Positions 9,058 to 16,965 of a stretch of DNA of 58,554 nt are shown here, piece by piece. The DNA is taken from NCBI GenBank assembly GCA_021789595.1, contig JAJYJJ010000014.1, forward strand, positions 1 to 58,554, in the 5' to 3' direction. Within the stretch, counting starts at the first letter, position 1. Each line of letters opens with the position of its first letter. The DNA is from Nitrospirota bacterium (GTDB taxonomy: Bacteria; Nitrospirota; Thermodesulfovibrionia; UBA6902; JAJYJJ01). The notes under the pieces are model-generated. The model saw nothing but the letters and a program-made list of their open reading frames with translations. It did no database searches and was not told the DNA's origin. The position numbers were made by a program, and so were the translations under genes.

Positions 9058-9603
9058 CTACATCCAGTATTCGGGGTATCTCCTTTTTGCTGACAGGTTA
9101 TTAACTAAAAGCGCAACGATTAAGAGTATTACGGCTCCAAGTCCTGCAGGGACAAATGCATAGAGAAATCCGAGGTCATGTATCTTTTTACCGCCTATAA
9201 CCGCAATCAATGCAGTTGCACCTCCAGGCGGATGGAGGGTCTTTGTAACAAGCATTGCTGCAATTGCAAGAGAGACGCCAATTGCAGCGGCTATCCAGAT
9301 GTTACTGCCGAACATCTGATAACATGCCACCCCTGCAAGCCCTGATATTACATGACCGCCTACAAGGTTCCTCGGCTGTGCAAGAGGGCTTTTTATCGCT
9401 GCATAGATGAGGACTGCTGAGGCGCCAAATGAGCCTATGATTAAGGTCATGTCCCTCGGTTCGAAATATCTTGATGAAAGGTAACCGCAGATACCTATAC
9501 CAGCGGCTGAGCCGAGCCATGACCATAAGACCTCTGACAACGAGACTCCAGGCGGGCTTTTTGCACCACCTCTCATCTTTGAAAGGTATTCATCTATCTT
9601 CAT
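9058..9603 (-). CDS. HPP family integral membrane protein
   Basis: A 181-residue protein with about four transmembrane helices and the eponymous motif TLHPPGGATALIAVIGG. HPP proteins are membrane proteins, some implicated in nitrite transport in plastids and cyanobacteria; bacterial roles are poorly known. The start overlaps the stop of the CBS gene by 4 bp (ATGA), so the two are translationally coupled. In other bacteria HPP and CBS domains occur fused in one chain, which supports a working pair here. Confidence 0.85.
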   Translation of the reverse strand: MKIDEYLSKMRGGAKSPPGVSLSEVLWSWLGSAAGIGICGYLSSRYFEPRDMTLIIGSFGASAVLIYAAIKSPLAQPRNLVGGHVISGLAGVACYQMFGSNIWIAAAIGVSLAIAAMLVTKTLHPPGGATALIAVIGGKKIHDLGFLYAFVPAGLGAVILLIVALLVNNLSAKRRYPEYWM

Positions 9604-10178
9604 CTATTCCCCATCACCCTGACTATATCTGCCCTTGAGATAATCCCTGTGAGCTTGCCCTCCACATCCACAACAGGGAGCCGCTTGATCCTCTTATCAT
9701 CCAAGATCTTTGCCACTACCTTTATGTCATCGTCAGGCCGTGCTGTTATAGGAGGCGATGTCATTATATCCTCAACCTTACTGCCTGCCCTTCGCTCTGG
9801 CATGGGTTCTCCGAGGAGATGTTTTACAATGTCTCTGAATGTGTGCCCTCTCTTAAGCCCGACCATGGAAAGGACATCGGCCTCTGTTATAATGCCGATT
9901 ACATGATTTTCATCATCAACTACTGGAAGACCGCTCACCCTGTGTTCTGAAAGGAGCCTTGATGCCTCATGGATGTCGGCATCTTTCTTGATAGTTACTA
10001 CATCTGTCGTCATTGCATCCTTTACAGGGAGCTTCCATGAAAGCCTCTCTTTGGCATGTCTTAGTGCTATCCTGTAGATGTGTATGAGGTCTTCTTCTGT
10101 GACATCCACATAGCCCTGTATCTCTTTAAGGGCATCCCTTATATCTTCGTCTCTTAGCTCTATATCCTTATCATCCAT
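9600..10178 (-). CDS. CBS-domain pair regulatory protein
   Basis: A 192-residue cytoplasmic protein with two CBS domains: VKDAMTTDVVTIKKDADI and VEDIMTSPPITARPDDDI, each followed by a GxPVVD core. CBS pairs bind adenine nucleotides and regulate an attached or partner protein. The start at 10178 (MDDKDIELRDEDI) is preferred over the open frame that continues to 10307, because that extension reads through an intergenic palindromic repeat and GGATC lies upstream of 10178. It overlaps the HPP membrane gene by 4 bp, so it probably gates or senses for that protein. Confidence 0.88.
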   Translation of the reverse strand: MDDKDIELRDEDIRDALKEIQGYVDVTEEDLIHIYRIALRHAKERLSWKLPVKDAMTTDVVTIKKDADIHEASRLLSEHRVSGLPVVDDENHVIGIITEADVLSMVGLKRGHTFRDIVKHLLGEPMPERRAGSKVEDIMTSPPITARPDDDIKVVAKILDDKRIKRLPVVDVEGKLTGIISRADIVRVMGNR

Positions 10179-10230
10179 AATAGATCCTAATACAAACGCA
10201 TTAAGTAAGTTGACATAACTCTTTAGTATT

Positions 10231-10293
10231 GTCATTCCCGCTTGTCGGGAATCCTTCCTTCTTGAAGAAAGATTCTGGACAAGCCAGAATGAC
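10231..10293. repeat. Nested inverted repeat: two similar hairpins forming a larger palindrome
   Basis: The left arm (10231-10253) and right arm (10271-10293) match as an inverted repeat at 19 of 23 positions. Each arm is also its own hairpin: ATTCCCG/CGGGAAT around CTTGT, and ATTCTGG/CCAGAAT around ACAAG. The differences between arms are compensated inside each small stem. It resembles the GTCATTC...GAATGAC intergenic repeats scattered in many bacterial genomes. It lies in the 273-nt gap between the CBS gene and mqnE. Confidence 0.75.
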
Positions 10294-10353
10294 AGAAGAT
10301 GTAACACTACTTATTTCGTTTGCTATAATATATTTTCAATGATGGCAGGAAGG

Positions 10354-10371
10354 ATATGATTTATATCATAT
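10354..10371. promoter_or_regulatory. Palindrome resembling a CRP/FNR-family operator upstream of mqnE
   Basis: ATATGAT-TTAT-ATCATAT is a perfect 7+4+7 palindrome whose core TGAT-N4-ATCA is the CRP/FNR half-site layout. It lies 81 nt upstream of the mqnE start and 24 nt downstream of a TATAAT (10324-10329) that lacks a convincing -35. No CRP/FNR gene is in the window, so the assignment is tentative. Confidence 0.35.
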
Positions 10372-10451
10372 AAATGCCTCTCTTTCTGTCTTCGTATCCA
10401 GGAGAAGTCTATCCACTTGCCCAAATGTCCCATTAAAATTTATAATTAAAC

Positions 10452-11594
10452 ATGCTTGCTGATATTGAGGAAAAGGTGATGTCGGGGGAGAGGCTTTCCT
10501 TCGAGGACTGCATAAGGCTTTTCAAGAGCGATGATATATTTACCATCGGCAGGCTTGCCTCCCATGTGGCAGAAAAGAAAAATGGAAAGAATGCTTATTT
10601 TGTGGTCAATCGGCACATAAATCCTACCAACATCTGTGTCAACAGGTGTAAATTTTGTGCCTTCAGTCGTTCAAAAGGAGAGGAAGGCGCTTATGAATTA
10701 ACAATAGAAGATATTATCCAGAAGCTTAAAACAAATGGCTTGAATTTCAAAAATCCCCCCTCACCCCCCTTTACTAAAGGGGGGCAGGGGGGGATTACCC
10801 AAAGTCATTTTTCAGAAGTTCACATAGTCGGCGGCCTGCATCCTGACTGGCCGTTTGAATACTACACCAATATGCTTTCAACCATAAAAAAAGAATTCCC
10901 ATCCATAGCTATTAAGGCATTCACTGCGGTAGAGGTTGATTATATGTCAAAGATTAGCGGCTTGAGTCTTGAGTATACCTTGATGGCCCTTAAGGAAAAC
11001 GGCCTTGACCTTATGCCTGGCGGAGGCGCAGAGATATTTGCAGATGCTGTGAGGAGCAGGATCTGTCCGGAAAAAATAATAGGCGATAGATGGCTTGAGG
11101 TGATGGAAACTGCACATCGTATTGGGATAAAGACCAATGCCACCATGCTTTACGGTCATCTGGAAGATATAGAAGACAGGGTTGAGCATCTTTTTAGATT
11201 GAGGGACCTGCAGGACAGGACAGGCGGTTTTCAGGCATTTATCCCTCTCGCATATCATCCGAAGAATACCGAAATAGGCGGTTTCTATTCATCGGGAATA
11301 GATGATTTAAAGACCATTGCCATTAGCAGACTTGTCCTCGATAATTTTGATCACATCAAGGCTTACTGGATAATGCTTGGAGAAAAGGTCTCACAGGTTG
11401 CGCTTTTATTTGGCGCAGATGACATTGACGGCACAATCATAGAGGAAAAGATAACCCACTCGGCAGGAGCAATGTCAGAAGAAGGAATGACAAAAGAAGA
11501 ACTGATATACCTTATAAAAAAGACAGGTAAAACACCAGTCCAAAGGGATGCTTTTTATAATACGATAGAAAATGAAAACCTTTTTTGCCGTTAA
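10452..11594 (+). CDS. mqnE: Aminofutalosine synthase (radical SAM), futalosine menaquinone pathway
   Basis: A 380-residue radical SAM enzyme that joins 3-enolpyruvyl-benzoate to an adenosyl radical to give aminofutalosine. The cluster motif is ICVNRCKFCAFSR (CxxxCxxC), with HIVGGLHPDWPFEYY, LMPGGGAEIFADAVR and the C-terminal HSAGAM region typical of MqnE rather than MqnC. Between QKLKTNG and SEVHIVGG the protein carries about 20 extra residues (NPPSPPFTKGGQGGI) encoded by a palindromic C-run/G-run repeat inserted in frame. The insert precedes a conserved beta strand and may be a surface loop. mqnC follows after a toxin-antitoxin pair. Confidence 0.93.
   Translation: MLADIEEKVMSGERLSFEDCIRLFKSDDIFTIGRLASHVAEKKNGKNAYFVVNRHINPTNICVNRCKFCAFSRSKGEEGAYELTIEDIIQKLKTNGLNFKNPPSPPFTKGGQGGITQSHFSEVHIVGGLHPDWPFEYYTNMLSTIKKEFPSIAIKAFTAVEVDYMSKISGLSLEYTLMALKENGLDLMPGGGAEIFADAVRSRICPEKIIGDRWLEVMETAHRIGIKTNATMLYGHLEDIEDRVEHLFRLRDLQDRTGGFQAFIPLAYHPKNTEIGGFYSSGIDDLKTIAISRLVLDNFDHIKAYWIMLGEKVSQVALLFGADDIDGTIIEEKITHSAGAMSEEGMTKEELIYLIKKTGKTPVQRDAFYNTIENENLFCR
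10752..10796. repeat. Palindromic C-run/G-run repeat inside mqnE
   Basis: Runs of six C (twice) face runs of six and seven G around a TTTACTAAA centre, an almost perfect 45-bp palindrome. It is read in frame as NPPSPPFTKGGQGGI. The same repeat type, in the same translation phase, recurs at 40215-40252 before the csgH-like gene. Confidence 0.85.
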
Positions 11595-11623
11595 ATGTAT
11601 TATAATGCGTATAGGAGGTGTAT

Positions 11624-11863
11624 ATGAATACAGCACGATTAAACATAACCCTGCCCGAAGATGTGGCAAGAATACTTTCCGGAGTAAAAAACAAATCCGC
11701 CTACATAGCTGCGGCCATAAGAGAACGGCGGCAGATAGAGGAAAAGGAAAAGATGCGTAAAAAGATAGAGGCCGCCTACCGCGAGGCAGCAAAAGAGGAT
11801 TACGAAACATATAAGGAATGGGAAGACACGCTGAAGGACGGACTCGAAGATGACACGCGGTGA
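11624..11863 (+). CDS. Ribbon-helix-helix type antitoxin
   Basis: A 79-residue protein. The N-terminus MNTARLNITLPEDVARIL is a typical MetJ/Arc (ribbon-helix-helix) DNA-binding strand and helix, and the charged C-terminal helix (rich in Glu, Lys and Tyr) would wrap the toxin. ATG 11624 is chosen over a GTG at 11618 because AGGAGG (11613-11618) sits 5 nt before it. It overlaps the MazF-like gene by 14 nt, the usual antitoxin-first order, and probably autorepresses the pair. A TATAAT at 11601-11606 could be its -10. Confidence 0.85.
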   Translation: MNTARLNITLPEDVARILSGVKNKSAYIAAAIRERRQIEEKEKMRKKIEAAYREAAKEDYETYKEWEDTLKDGLEDDTR

Positions 11864-12185
11864 TATATATCTCGTGGATTTTGAGCCTTCCAAGGGAGCA
11901 GAGATAAAAAAGAAAAGGCCTGCCCTGATTATTTCCTGCAACGAGGCGAACAAACATCTGAGAACAGTTATGGTTATTCCTTTCTCGTCAAAAACTGAAA
12001 AAGTTTATCCATTTGAGGTTTTTGTGAAGAAAAAGGACAGCGGGCTTGATGTGGATTCCAAACTTAAAATACCCCAGATGAGAGCGGTTGATAAAGAGTG
12101 TCTGACAAAATACATCGGCACGCTTGATAACCATTTGATAAACGAAGTCGAGAACGCGATAAAACTGCATCTCGGAATGGAATAA
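11850..12185 (+). CDS. MazF/PemK family endoribonuclease toxin
   Basis: A 111-residue toxin of the MazF/PemK fold that cleaves mRNA at short sequence motifs. Family marks are RGDIYLVDFEPSKGAEIKKK, RPALIISCNEANKHLRTVMV, IPFSS and QMRAVDKECL. It overlaps the antitoxin gene by 14 nt. The pair sits exactly between mqnE and mqnC, which elsewhere are often adjacent, and so looks like an insertion into a menaquinone operon. Transcription of mqnC may pass through or start in this module. Confidence 0.9.
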   Translation: MTRGDIYLVDFEPSKGAEIKKKRPALIISCNEANKHLRTVMVIPFSSKTEKVYPFEVFVKKKDSGLDVDSKLKIPQMRAVDKECLTKYIGTLDNHLINEVENAIKLHLGME

Positions 12186-12197
12186 TAGGAATAGGCT

Positions 12198-13319
12198 ATG
12201 CTGGAATCGTTAATTATGAATAGAATAGATAAAAATACAGCCTTTAATCTTCTAAAAAACTCCGACCTGCTTGATCTTGGCGAGATGGCCGATTCTATCA
12301 GAAGGTCTTTTCACCCCGATGGCATTGTAACCTTCATTATTGACCGGAATATCAATTACACCAATGTCTGCATCAATAAGTGCAGGTTCTGCGCCTTTTA
12401 CAGGGATGCTGAAAGTCCCGATGCCTACCTTCTCAGCAAGGATGAGATATTCAAAAAGATAGATGAGACCATCGCCCTCGGAGGCACACAGATACTCCTC
12501 CAGGGAGGCCTTAACCCTGTGCTTGACCTCGATTATTATACAGACCTCCTTGGTTCTATAAAGAGAAGGTATGATATTAATATCCACGGCTTCTCGCCGC
12601 CTGAGATATGTTATATGGCAGACAGCAACGACCTGACAGTAAAAGAGACGCTGATGATCCTGAAGCACAGTGGGCTTGATTCAATCCCCGGCGGAGGCGC
12701 AGAGATTCTTTCAGACCGTGTCAGGAGGACGATAAGTCCCAGAAAGATTACCTCGGATAGATGGCTGGATGTGATGGAAAAGGCACATGGGCTTTTTATG
12801 AGGACAACTGCAACCATGATGTTTGGAAGCGTCGAGGGGCCGGAGGATATAGTAGAACACCTCGATAGGATAAGGACACTTCAGGATAAGACAGGAGGTT
12901 TCACTGCCTTTATTCCATGGAGCTTTCAGCCGGGCAATACAGAATTAGAACAGAAGTCAGAATACAACCCCCCCACCCATCCCTCCCCCTCGAGGGGGGA
13001 GGGTAAGGGAGGGGGTGGTAGTAACATTCATCCTGCCACTGCGGTGGATTATTTGAAAGTGCTTGCACTTTCAAGAATTTATCTCGATAATATCAAAAAT
13101 ATTCAGGCATCGTGGGTTACACAGGGATTGAAACTTGCACAGGTTGCCCTGAGATTTGGGGCCAATGATATGGGTTCAACAATGATAGAGGAAAATGTCG
13201 TTGCCTCAACATGGGTAAGTCATATGATAACCAAGGACGAGCTCATAGAGGCTGTAAGGGCCGCAGGCTTCAAGCCGGCACAGAGGGACACCTGCTACAA
13301 TCTCATCAGGATTTTTTAG
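12198..13319 (+). CDS. mqnC: Dehypoxanthine futalosine cyclase (radical SAM), futalosine menaquinone pathway
   Basis: A 373-residue radical SAM enzyme that cyclises dehypoxanthine futalosine. The MqnC signature IIDRNINYTNVCINKCRFCA carries the CxxxCxxC cluster; ILLQGGLNPVLDLDYYTDL and SIPGGGAEILSDRVR follow, and the C-terminal CYNLIR is typical. Between FQPGNTELEQ and HPATAVDYLKVLALSR there is a foreign, Pro/Gly-rich stretch (NPPTHPSPSRGEGKGGGGS) encoded by a palindromic C-run/G-run repeat, at a point where the family usually has a short loop. The start is ambiguous between 12198 and ATG 12216. Confidence 0.93.
   Translation: MLESLIMNRIDKNTAFNLLKNSDLLDLGEMADSIRRSFHPDGIVTFIIDRNINYTNVCINKCRFCAFYRDAESPDAYLLSKDEIFKKIDETIALGGTQILLQGGLNPVLDLDYYTDLLGSIKRRYDINIHGFSPPEICYMADSNDLTVKETLMILKHSGLDSIPGGGAEILSDRVRRTISPRKITSDRWLDVMEKAHGLFMRTTATMMFGSVEGPEDIVEHLDRIRTLQDKTGGFTAFIPWSFQPGNTELEQKSEYNPPTHPSPSRGEGKGGGGSNIHPATAVDYLKVLALSRIYLDNIKNIQASWVTQGLKLAQVALRFGANDMGSTMIEENVVASTWVSHMITKDELIEAVRAAGFKPAQRDTCYNLIRIF
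12967..13019. repeat. Palindromic C-run/G-run repeat inside mqnC
   Basis: A C-rich arm (CCCCCCACCCATCCCTCCCC) faces a G-rich arm (GGGGGGAGGGTAAGGGAGGG) around a TCGA centre. It is a different repeat family from the mqnE one, though built the same way. It is translated without a stop as NPPTHPSPSRGEGKGGGG. Confidence 0.85.
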
Positions 13320-13323
13320 AGGC

Positions 13324-13353
13324 TTGACACAGGATGCAATTTCTTGATATGTT
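13324..13353 (+). promoter_or_regulatory. Heat-shock operon promoter
   Basis: TTGACA (13324-13329) and TATGTT (13348-13353) are separated by 18 nt. The CIRCE operator begins 2 nt after the -10, over the expected transcription start. Confidence 0.7.
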
Positions 13354-13354
13354 A

Positions 13355-13381
13355 TTAGCACTCTATCATTGTGAGTGCTAA
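13355..13381. promoter_or_regulatory. CIRCE operator (HrcA binding site)
   Basis: A perfect consensus: TTAGCACTC, nine bases, GAGTGCTAA. It lies between the promoter and hrcA, so HrcA would repress its own operon (hrcA-grpE-dnaK-dnaJ) when GroEL is free. No groESL is in the window. Confidence 0.96.
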
Positions 13382-13399
13382 ATGCTGGAGGACTCAGAT

Positions 13400-14446
13400 A
13401 TGCTTGATGAAAGGGGCAAAAAGGTTCTCTGGGCTGTTGTCCAGACATATATAGGCTATCCCGACCCTGTAGGGTCAAGGGTTGTTACAAAAAAATATGC
13501 CTTTGGCCTATCCCCTGCCACAATAAGGAATATAATGTCTGACCTTGAGGAGCTTGGCTACCTTAGCCAACCGCACACATCAGCAGGAAGGATTCCAACG
13601 GATAAAGGTTATAGATTTTATGTGGATAACCTGTTGATGGGTAGAAATCCTATAGCGGAAGACAGGGAGGTTTTGTTGCAGATAAACGGAAGGCTTAAGG
13701 ATATAAATGAGGATATAAACTGTCTTATTGAGGATACATCGAGGATGCTGTCTAACTTTTCGCACTATCTTGGTGTTGCCACTGCCCCAAGGCTTACAGA
13801 GACAAGGCTGAGACATATAGAACTGGTGAGGCACAGGGGGAGGCATATCCTTGTTATCCTTGTCTCCAGTGAGGGGATAGTTAAAAACAGGATCATTCCT
13901 CTAAGAGAGGAAATCCCGCAGAAGATACTCAATAAGATATCGCAGTACCTTAATGAGGAGTTCACCGGGATGACCCTCCGTGAGATAAAGGGCAAGATAG
14001 TGAAGGAAATGTCAAAGGAGAAAGTGGTATTTGGCAGGCTTGTCTCTCAGGCCATAAGACTTTTCCGTGAGATTCTGAACACCCAGACAGATGATGCCTA
14101 TTCAGAGGATGTCTATATAGATGGTTTATCGAGTGTCTTTGATATGCCTGATTTTGCAAACCTTAGCAGGATCAAAGAGGTATTCAAGGCAATTGAGAAC
14201 AAATATATAATTGTGAAGCTCCTTGACAGGCTGATAGAGTTCGAAGGTGTACAGATTCTGATAGGCTCTGAAAATCAGATAGAGGATATGCATGAGATGA
14301 GCATGGTTATCTCCACATATAAACATGGAGGCGCGGTCCTGGGCACAATCGGTGTGCTTGGTCCGAAGAGGATGGACTATTCAAGGGTTATTCCGATTGT
14401 GGATTATACGGCTAAAAGGATTACAAACATAATATCAAAGAGTTGA
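13400..14446 (+). CDS. hrcA: Heat-inducible transcription repressor HrcA
   Basis: A 348-residue repressor. The N-terminal winged helix is seen in GLSPATIRNIMSDLEELGYL and HTSAGRIPTDKGYRFYV, followed by the dimerisation region and the C-terminal GPKRMDYSRVI motif. The start at ATG 13400 is preferred over ATG 13382 because GGAGG (13387-13391) lies between the two and 8 nt before 13400; 13382 would abut the CIRCE box. It binds the CIRCE element directly upstream. Confidence 0.95.
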   Translation: MLDERGKKVLWAVVQTYIGYPDPVGSRVVTKKYAFGLSPATIRNIMSDLEELGYLSQPHTSAGRIPTDKGYRFYVDNLLMGRNPIAEDREVLLQINGRLKDINEDINCLIEDTSRMLSNFSHYLGVATAPRLTETRLRHIELVRHRGRHILVILVSSEGIVKNRIIPLREEIPQKILNKISQYLNEEFTGMTLREIKGKIVKEMSKEKVVFGRLVSQAIRLFREILNTQTDDAYSEDVYIDGLSSVFDMPDFANLSRIKEVFKAIENKYIIVKLLDRLIEFEGVQILIGSENQIEDMHEMSMVISTYKHGGAVLGTIGVLGPKRMDYSRVIPIVDYTAKRITNIISKS

Positions 14447-14456
14447 GGTGCCTGAT

Positions 14457-15041
14457 ATGGGTGATATAGACGACAGAGAGCAAACAGGGCAATCGGCTAA
14501 CAGCGAAGGGGTAGAGCTTAAGGCAGAAGAGATTGCCTCAGGGGAGATTGAGGGATTGGAAAAGGAGCTGTCAGAGCTAAAGGATAAATATGTCAGGCTT
14601 TATGCTGATTTTGAAAATTATAAAAAGAGGGTGATGAGGGAAAAAGAAGAGCTGCTAAAATATGGTAACGAGAGCCTTATGAGTGAGTTGATAACTGTTG
14701 TTGACCACCTTGAACTGGCCATACAGCACTCAAAGGACAGCACTGAGGGGATTGTAGAAGGGGTTGATATTACACTGAAGGAGATGCAGAACATCCTTAA
14801 GAAATATGGTATCTCAAAAATAGAGGCACTCGGAGAGCCTTTTAACCCTCAACTACACCATGCCATGGCGCAGATAGAGTCCGAGGGCCATGAGAATATG
14901 GTCGTTGAAGAGTTCAGGAAAGGCTATTTTTTTAATGACAGATTGTTAAGGCCTGCATATGTAGGGGTGTCAAAGAAGCCTGAAAATAATCAAGACAGTA
15001 AAGAAACGGAGAATATAACGGAGAATATAAAGGAGGATTAA
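14457..15041 (+). CDS. grpE: Nucleotide exchange factor GrpE
   Basis: A 194-residue co-chaperone that releases ADP from DnaK. The long N-terminal coiled coil contains the family motif [12 protein letters not shown], and the C-terminal beta domain contains FNPQLHHAM and [19 protein letters not shown] 14457 has GAGGTG 6 nt upstream and is preferred over the GTG at 14448 that forms part of that ribosome site. It lies one codon after the hrcA stop and just before dnaK. Confidence 0.95.
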   Translation: MGDIDDREQTGQSANSEGVELKAEEIASGEIEGLEKELSELKDKYVRLYADFENYKKRVMREKEELLKYGNESLMSELITVVDHLELAIQHSKDSTEGIVEGVDITLKEMQNILKKYGISKIEALGEPFNPQLHHAMAQIESEGHENMVVEEFRKGYFFNDRLLRPAYVGVSKKPENNQDSKETENITENIKED

Positions 15042-15042
15042 G

Positions 15043-16950
15043 ATGGGAAAGGTAATAGGGATAGATTTAGGAACAACCAATTCTGTTGTTGCAGTTATGC
15101 AGGGTGGAGAGGCTGTTGTAATTCCAAACCAGGAAGGCACCAGGACAACTCCCTCTGTAGTTGCCTTTACAGAAAAAGGTGAGCGACTTGTTGGGCAGGT
15201 TGCAAAGAGACAGGCGATAACAAACCCTGAGAACACGGTATTCTCTATAAAGCGTCTTATGGGAAGGAAGTATAATTCACCCCAGGTAAGCTCTGCCCTG
15301 AAGAGGCTTCCATATAAGATAGTAGAGGCATCAAACGGAGATGCACATGTCGAGATAAGGGGAAAGATATATTCTCCGCCTGAGATATCTGCCATGATAC
15401 TTCAGAAGCTAAAACAGGCTGCAGAGGACTATCTCGGAGAGCAGGTTACTGAGGCAGTTATAACGGTCCCTGCCTATTTCGATGACAGCCAGAGACAGGC
15501 TACAAAGGACGCAGGCAGAATCGCAGGACTAAATGTCCTCAGGATAATCAATGAGCCAACCGCTGCATCCCTTGCCTACGGCATTGATAAAAAGAAGGAG
15601 GAGCGCATAGCGGTATATGACCTTGGAGGCGGAACCTTTGATATCTCTATACTCGAGATCGGCGAAGGGGTCGTTGAGGTAAAGGCAACGAATGGAGATA
15701 CATATCTTGGCGGTGACGACTTTGACCTCAAGATTATTGACTGGATGGTTGATGAATTCAGGAAGGAATACGGTATAGATCTGAAAAAGGATAAGATGGC
15801 GCTTCAGAGACTCAAAGAGGGGGCTGAAAAGGCAAAGATAGAGCTTTCCTCTGCAATGGAGACAGAGATAAACCTCCCATTTATAACAGCAGATGCATCA
15901 GGGCCAAAGCATCTCCTCATGAAGCTTACAAGGTCAAAGTTTGAACAGCTTGTTGATGACCTCATAAACAAGACCATCGAGCCCTGTAAAAAGGCACTTG
16001 CAGATTCAGGGCTTGACCAGAAGGATATTAATGAGGCAATCCTTGTTGGCGGCCAGACAAGGACGCCCAGGGTTCAAACAGTTGTCCAGTCCTTCTTTGC
16101 AAAGGAGCCGCATAAGGGTGTCAACCCTGATGAGGTTGTTGCTGTCGGCGCTGCAATCCAGGCAGGTGTTCTTAAAGGTGAGGTAAAGGAGGTTCTTCTT
16201 CTTGATGTTACGCCTCTTTCCCTTGGTATTGAGACACTCGGCGGCATCTTTACAAAGCTTATCGAAAGAAATACCACCATACCAACCAAGAAGAGCCAGA
16301 TATTCTCTACAGCGAGTGACAACCAACCTGCGGTGACTATCAAGGTGCATCAAGGCGAGAGGGAGATGGCTTCTGACAACAAGATGCTTGGGGTATTTGA
16401 ACTCGTTGGTATACCCCCTGCACCGAGGGGAATACCACAGATAGAGGTTACATTTGATATAGATGCAAACGGCATCCTCCATGTTTCTGCAAAGGACCTC
16501 GGCACGGGTAAGGAGCAGTCAATCAGGATTACTGCCTCAAGCGGTCTTACAGAGGAAGAGATAAAGAACATGACAAGGGATGCAGAGTCGCATGGAGAGG
16601 ATGACAGGCGAAAGAGGCAGCTTGCAGAGGCAAGGAATGAGGCAGATAACCTCATCTATCTCACAGAGAAATCTCTAAGGGATTACGGCGATAAACTGAC
16701 ATTGAAAGAAAAACAGGAGATAGAGGAGGCGGTTGAGGCCTGCCGTAAGGCAAAAGACACAGCCACAGACGCCTCAGACATAAAGAGGGTAACAGAGCAG
16801 CTTACAAGGGCGTCGCATAAGTTTGCAGAGCACATCTATAAAACTGCAGGTGCTGGCCAGCCAGAAGAGCAGGCATCAGGCAAAAAGCCGGAGGAAGATG
16901 TTGTAGAGGCTGAGTTCGAGGAAGTTGATAAGGATAAAAAGAAAGACTGA
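15043..16950 (+). CDS. dnaK: Molecular chaperone DnaK (Hsp70)
   Basis: A 635-residue Hsp70. The ATPase domain shows [35 protein letters not shown] and [13 protein letters not shown]; the linker is [19 protein letters not shown]; the substrate-binding domain and helical lid follow. The C-terminal tail ends in acidic residues ([17 protein letters not shown]). GGAGG lies 6 nt before the ATG, which is one base after the grpE stop. Part of the CIRCE-controlled operon. Confidence 0.98.
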   Translation: MGKVIGIDLGTTNSVVAVMQGGEAVVIPNQEGTRTTPSVVAFTEKGERLVGQVAKRQAITNPENTVFSIKRLMGRKYNSPQVSSALKRLPYKIVEASNGDAHVEIRGKIYSPPEISAMILQKLKQAAEDYLGEQVTEAVITVPAYFDDSQRQATKDAGRIAGLNVLRIINEPTAASLAYGIDKKKEERIAVYDLGGGTFDISILEIGEGVVEVKATNGDTYLGGDDFDLKIIDWMVDEFRKEYGIDLKKDKMALQRLKEGAEKAKIELSSAMETEINLPFITADASGPKHLLMKLTRSKFEQLVDDLINKTIEPCKKALADSGLDQKDINEAILVGGQTRTPRVQTVVQSFFAKEPHKGVNPDEVVAVGAAIQAGVLKGEVKEVLLLDVTPLSLGIETLGGIFTKLIERNTTIPTKKSQIFSTASDNQPAVTIKVHQGEREMASDNKMLGVFELVGIPPAPRGIPQIEVTFDIDANGILHVSAKDLGTGKEQSIRITASSGLTEEEIKNMTRDAESHGEDDRRKRQLAEARNEADNLIYLTEKSLRDYGDKLTLKEKQEIEEAVEACRKAKDTATDASDIKRVTEQLTRASHKFAEHIYKTAGAGQPEEQASGKKPEEDVVEAEFEEVDKDKKKD

Positions 16951-16965
16951 GGATGTAGTTGAGAC

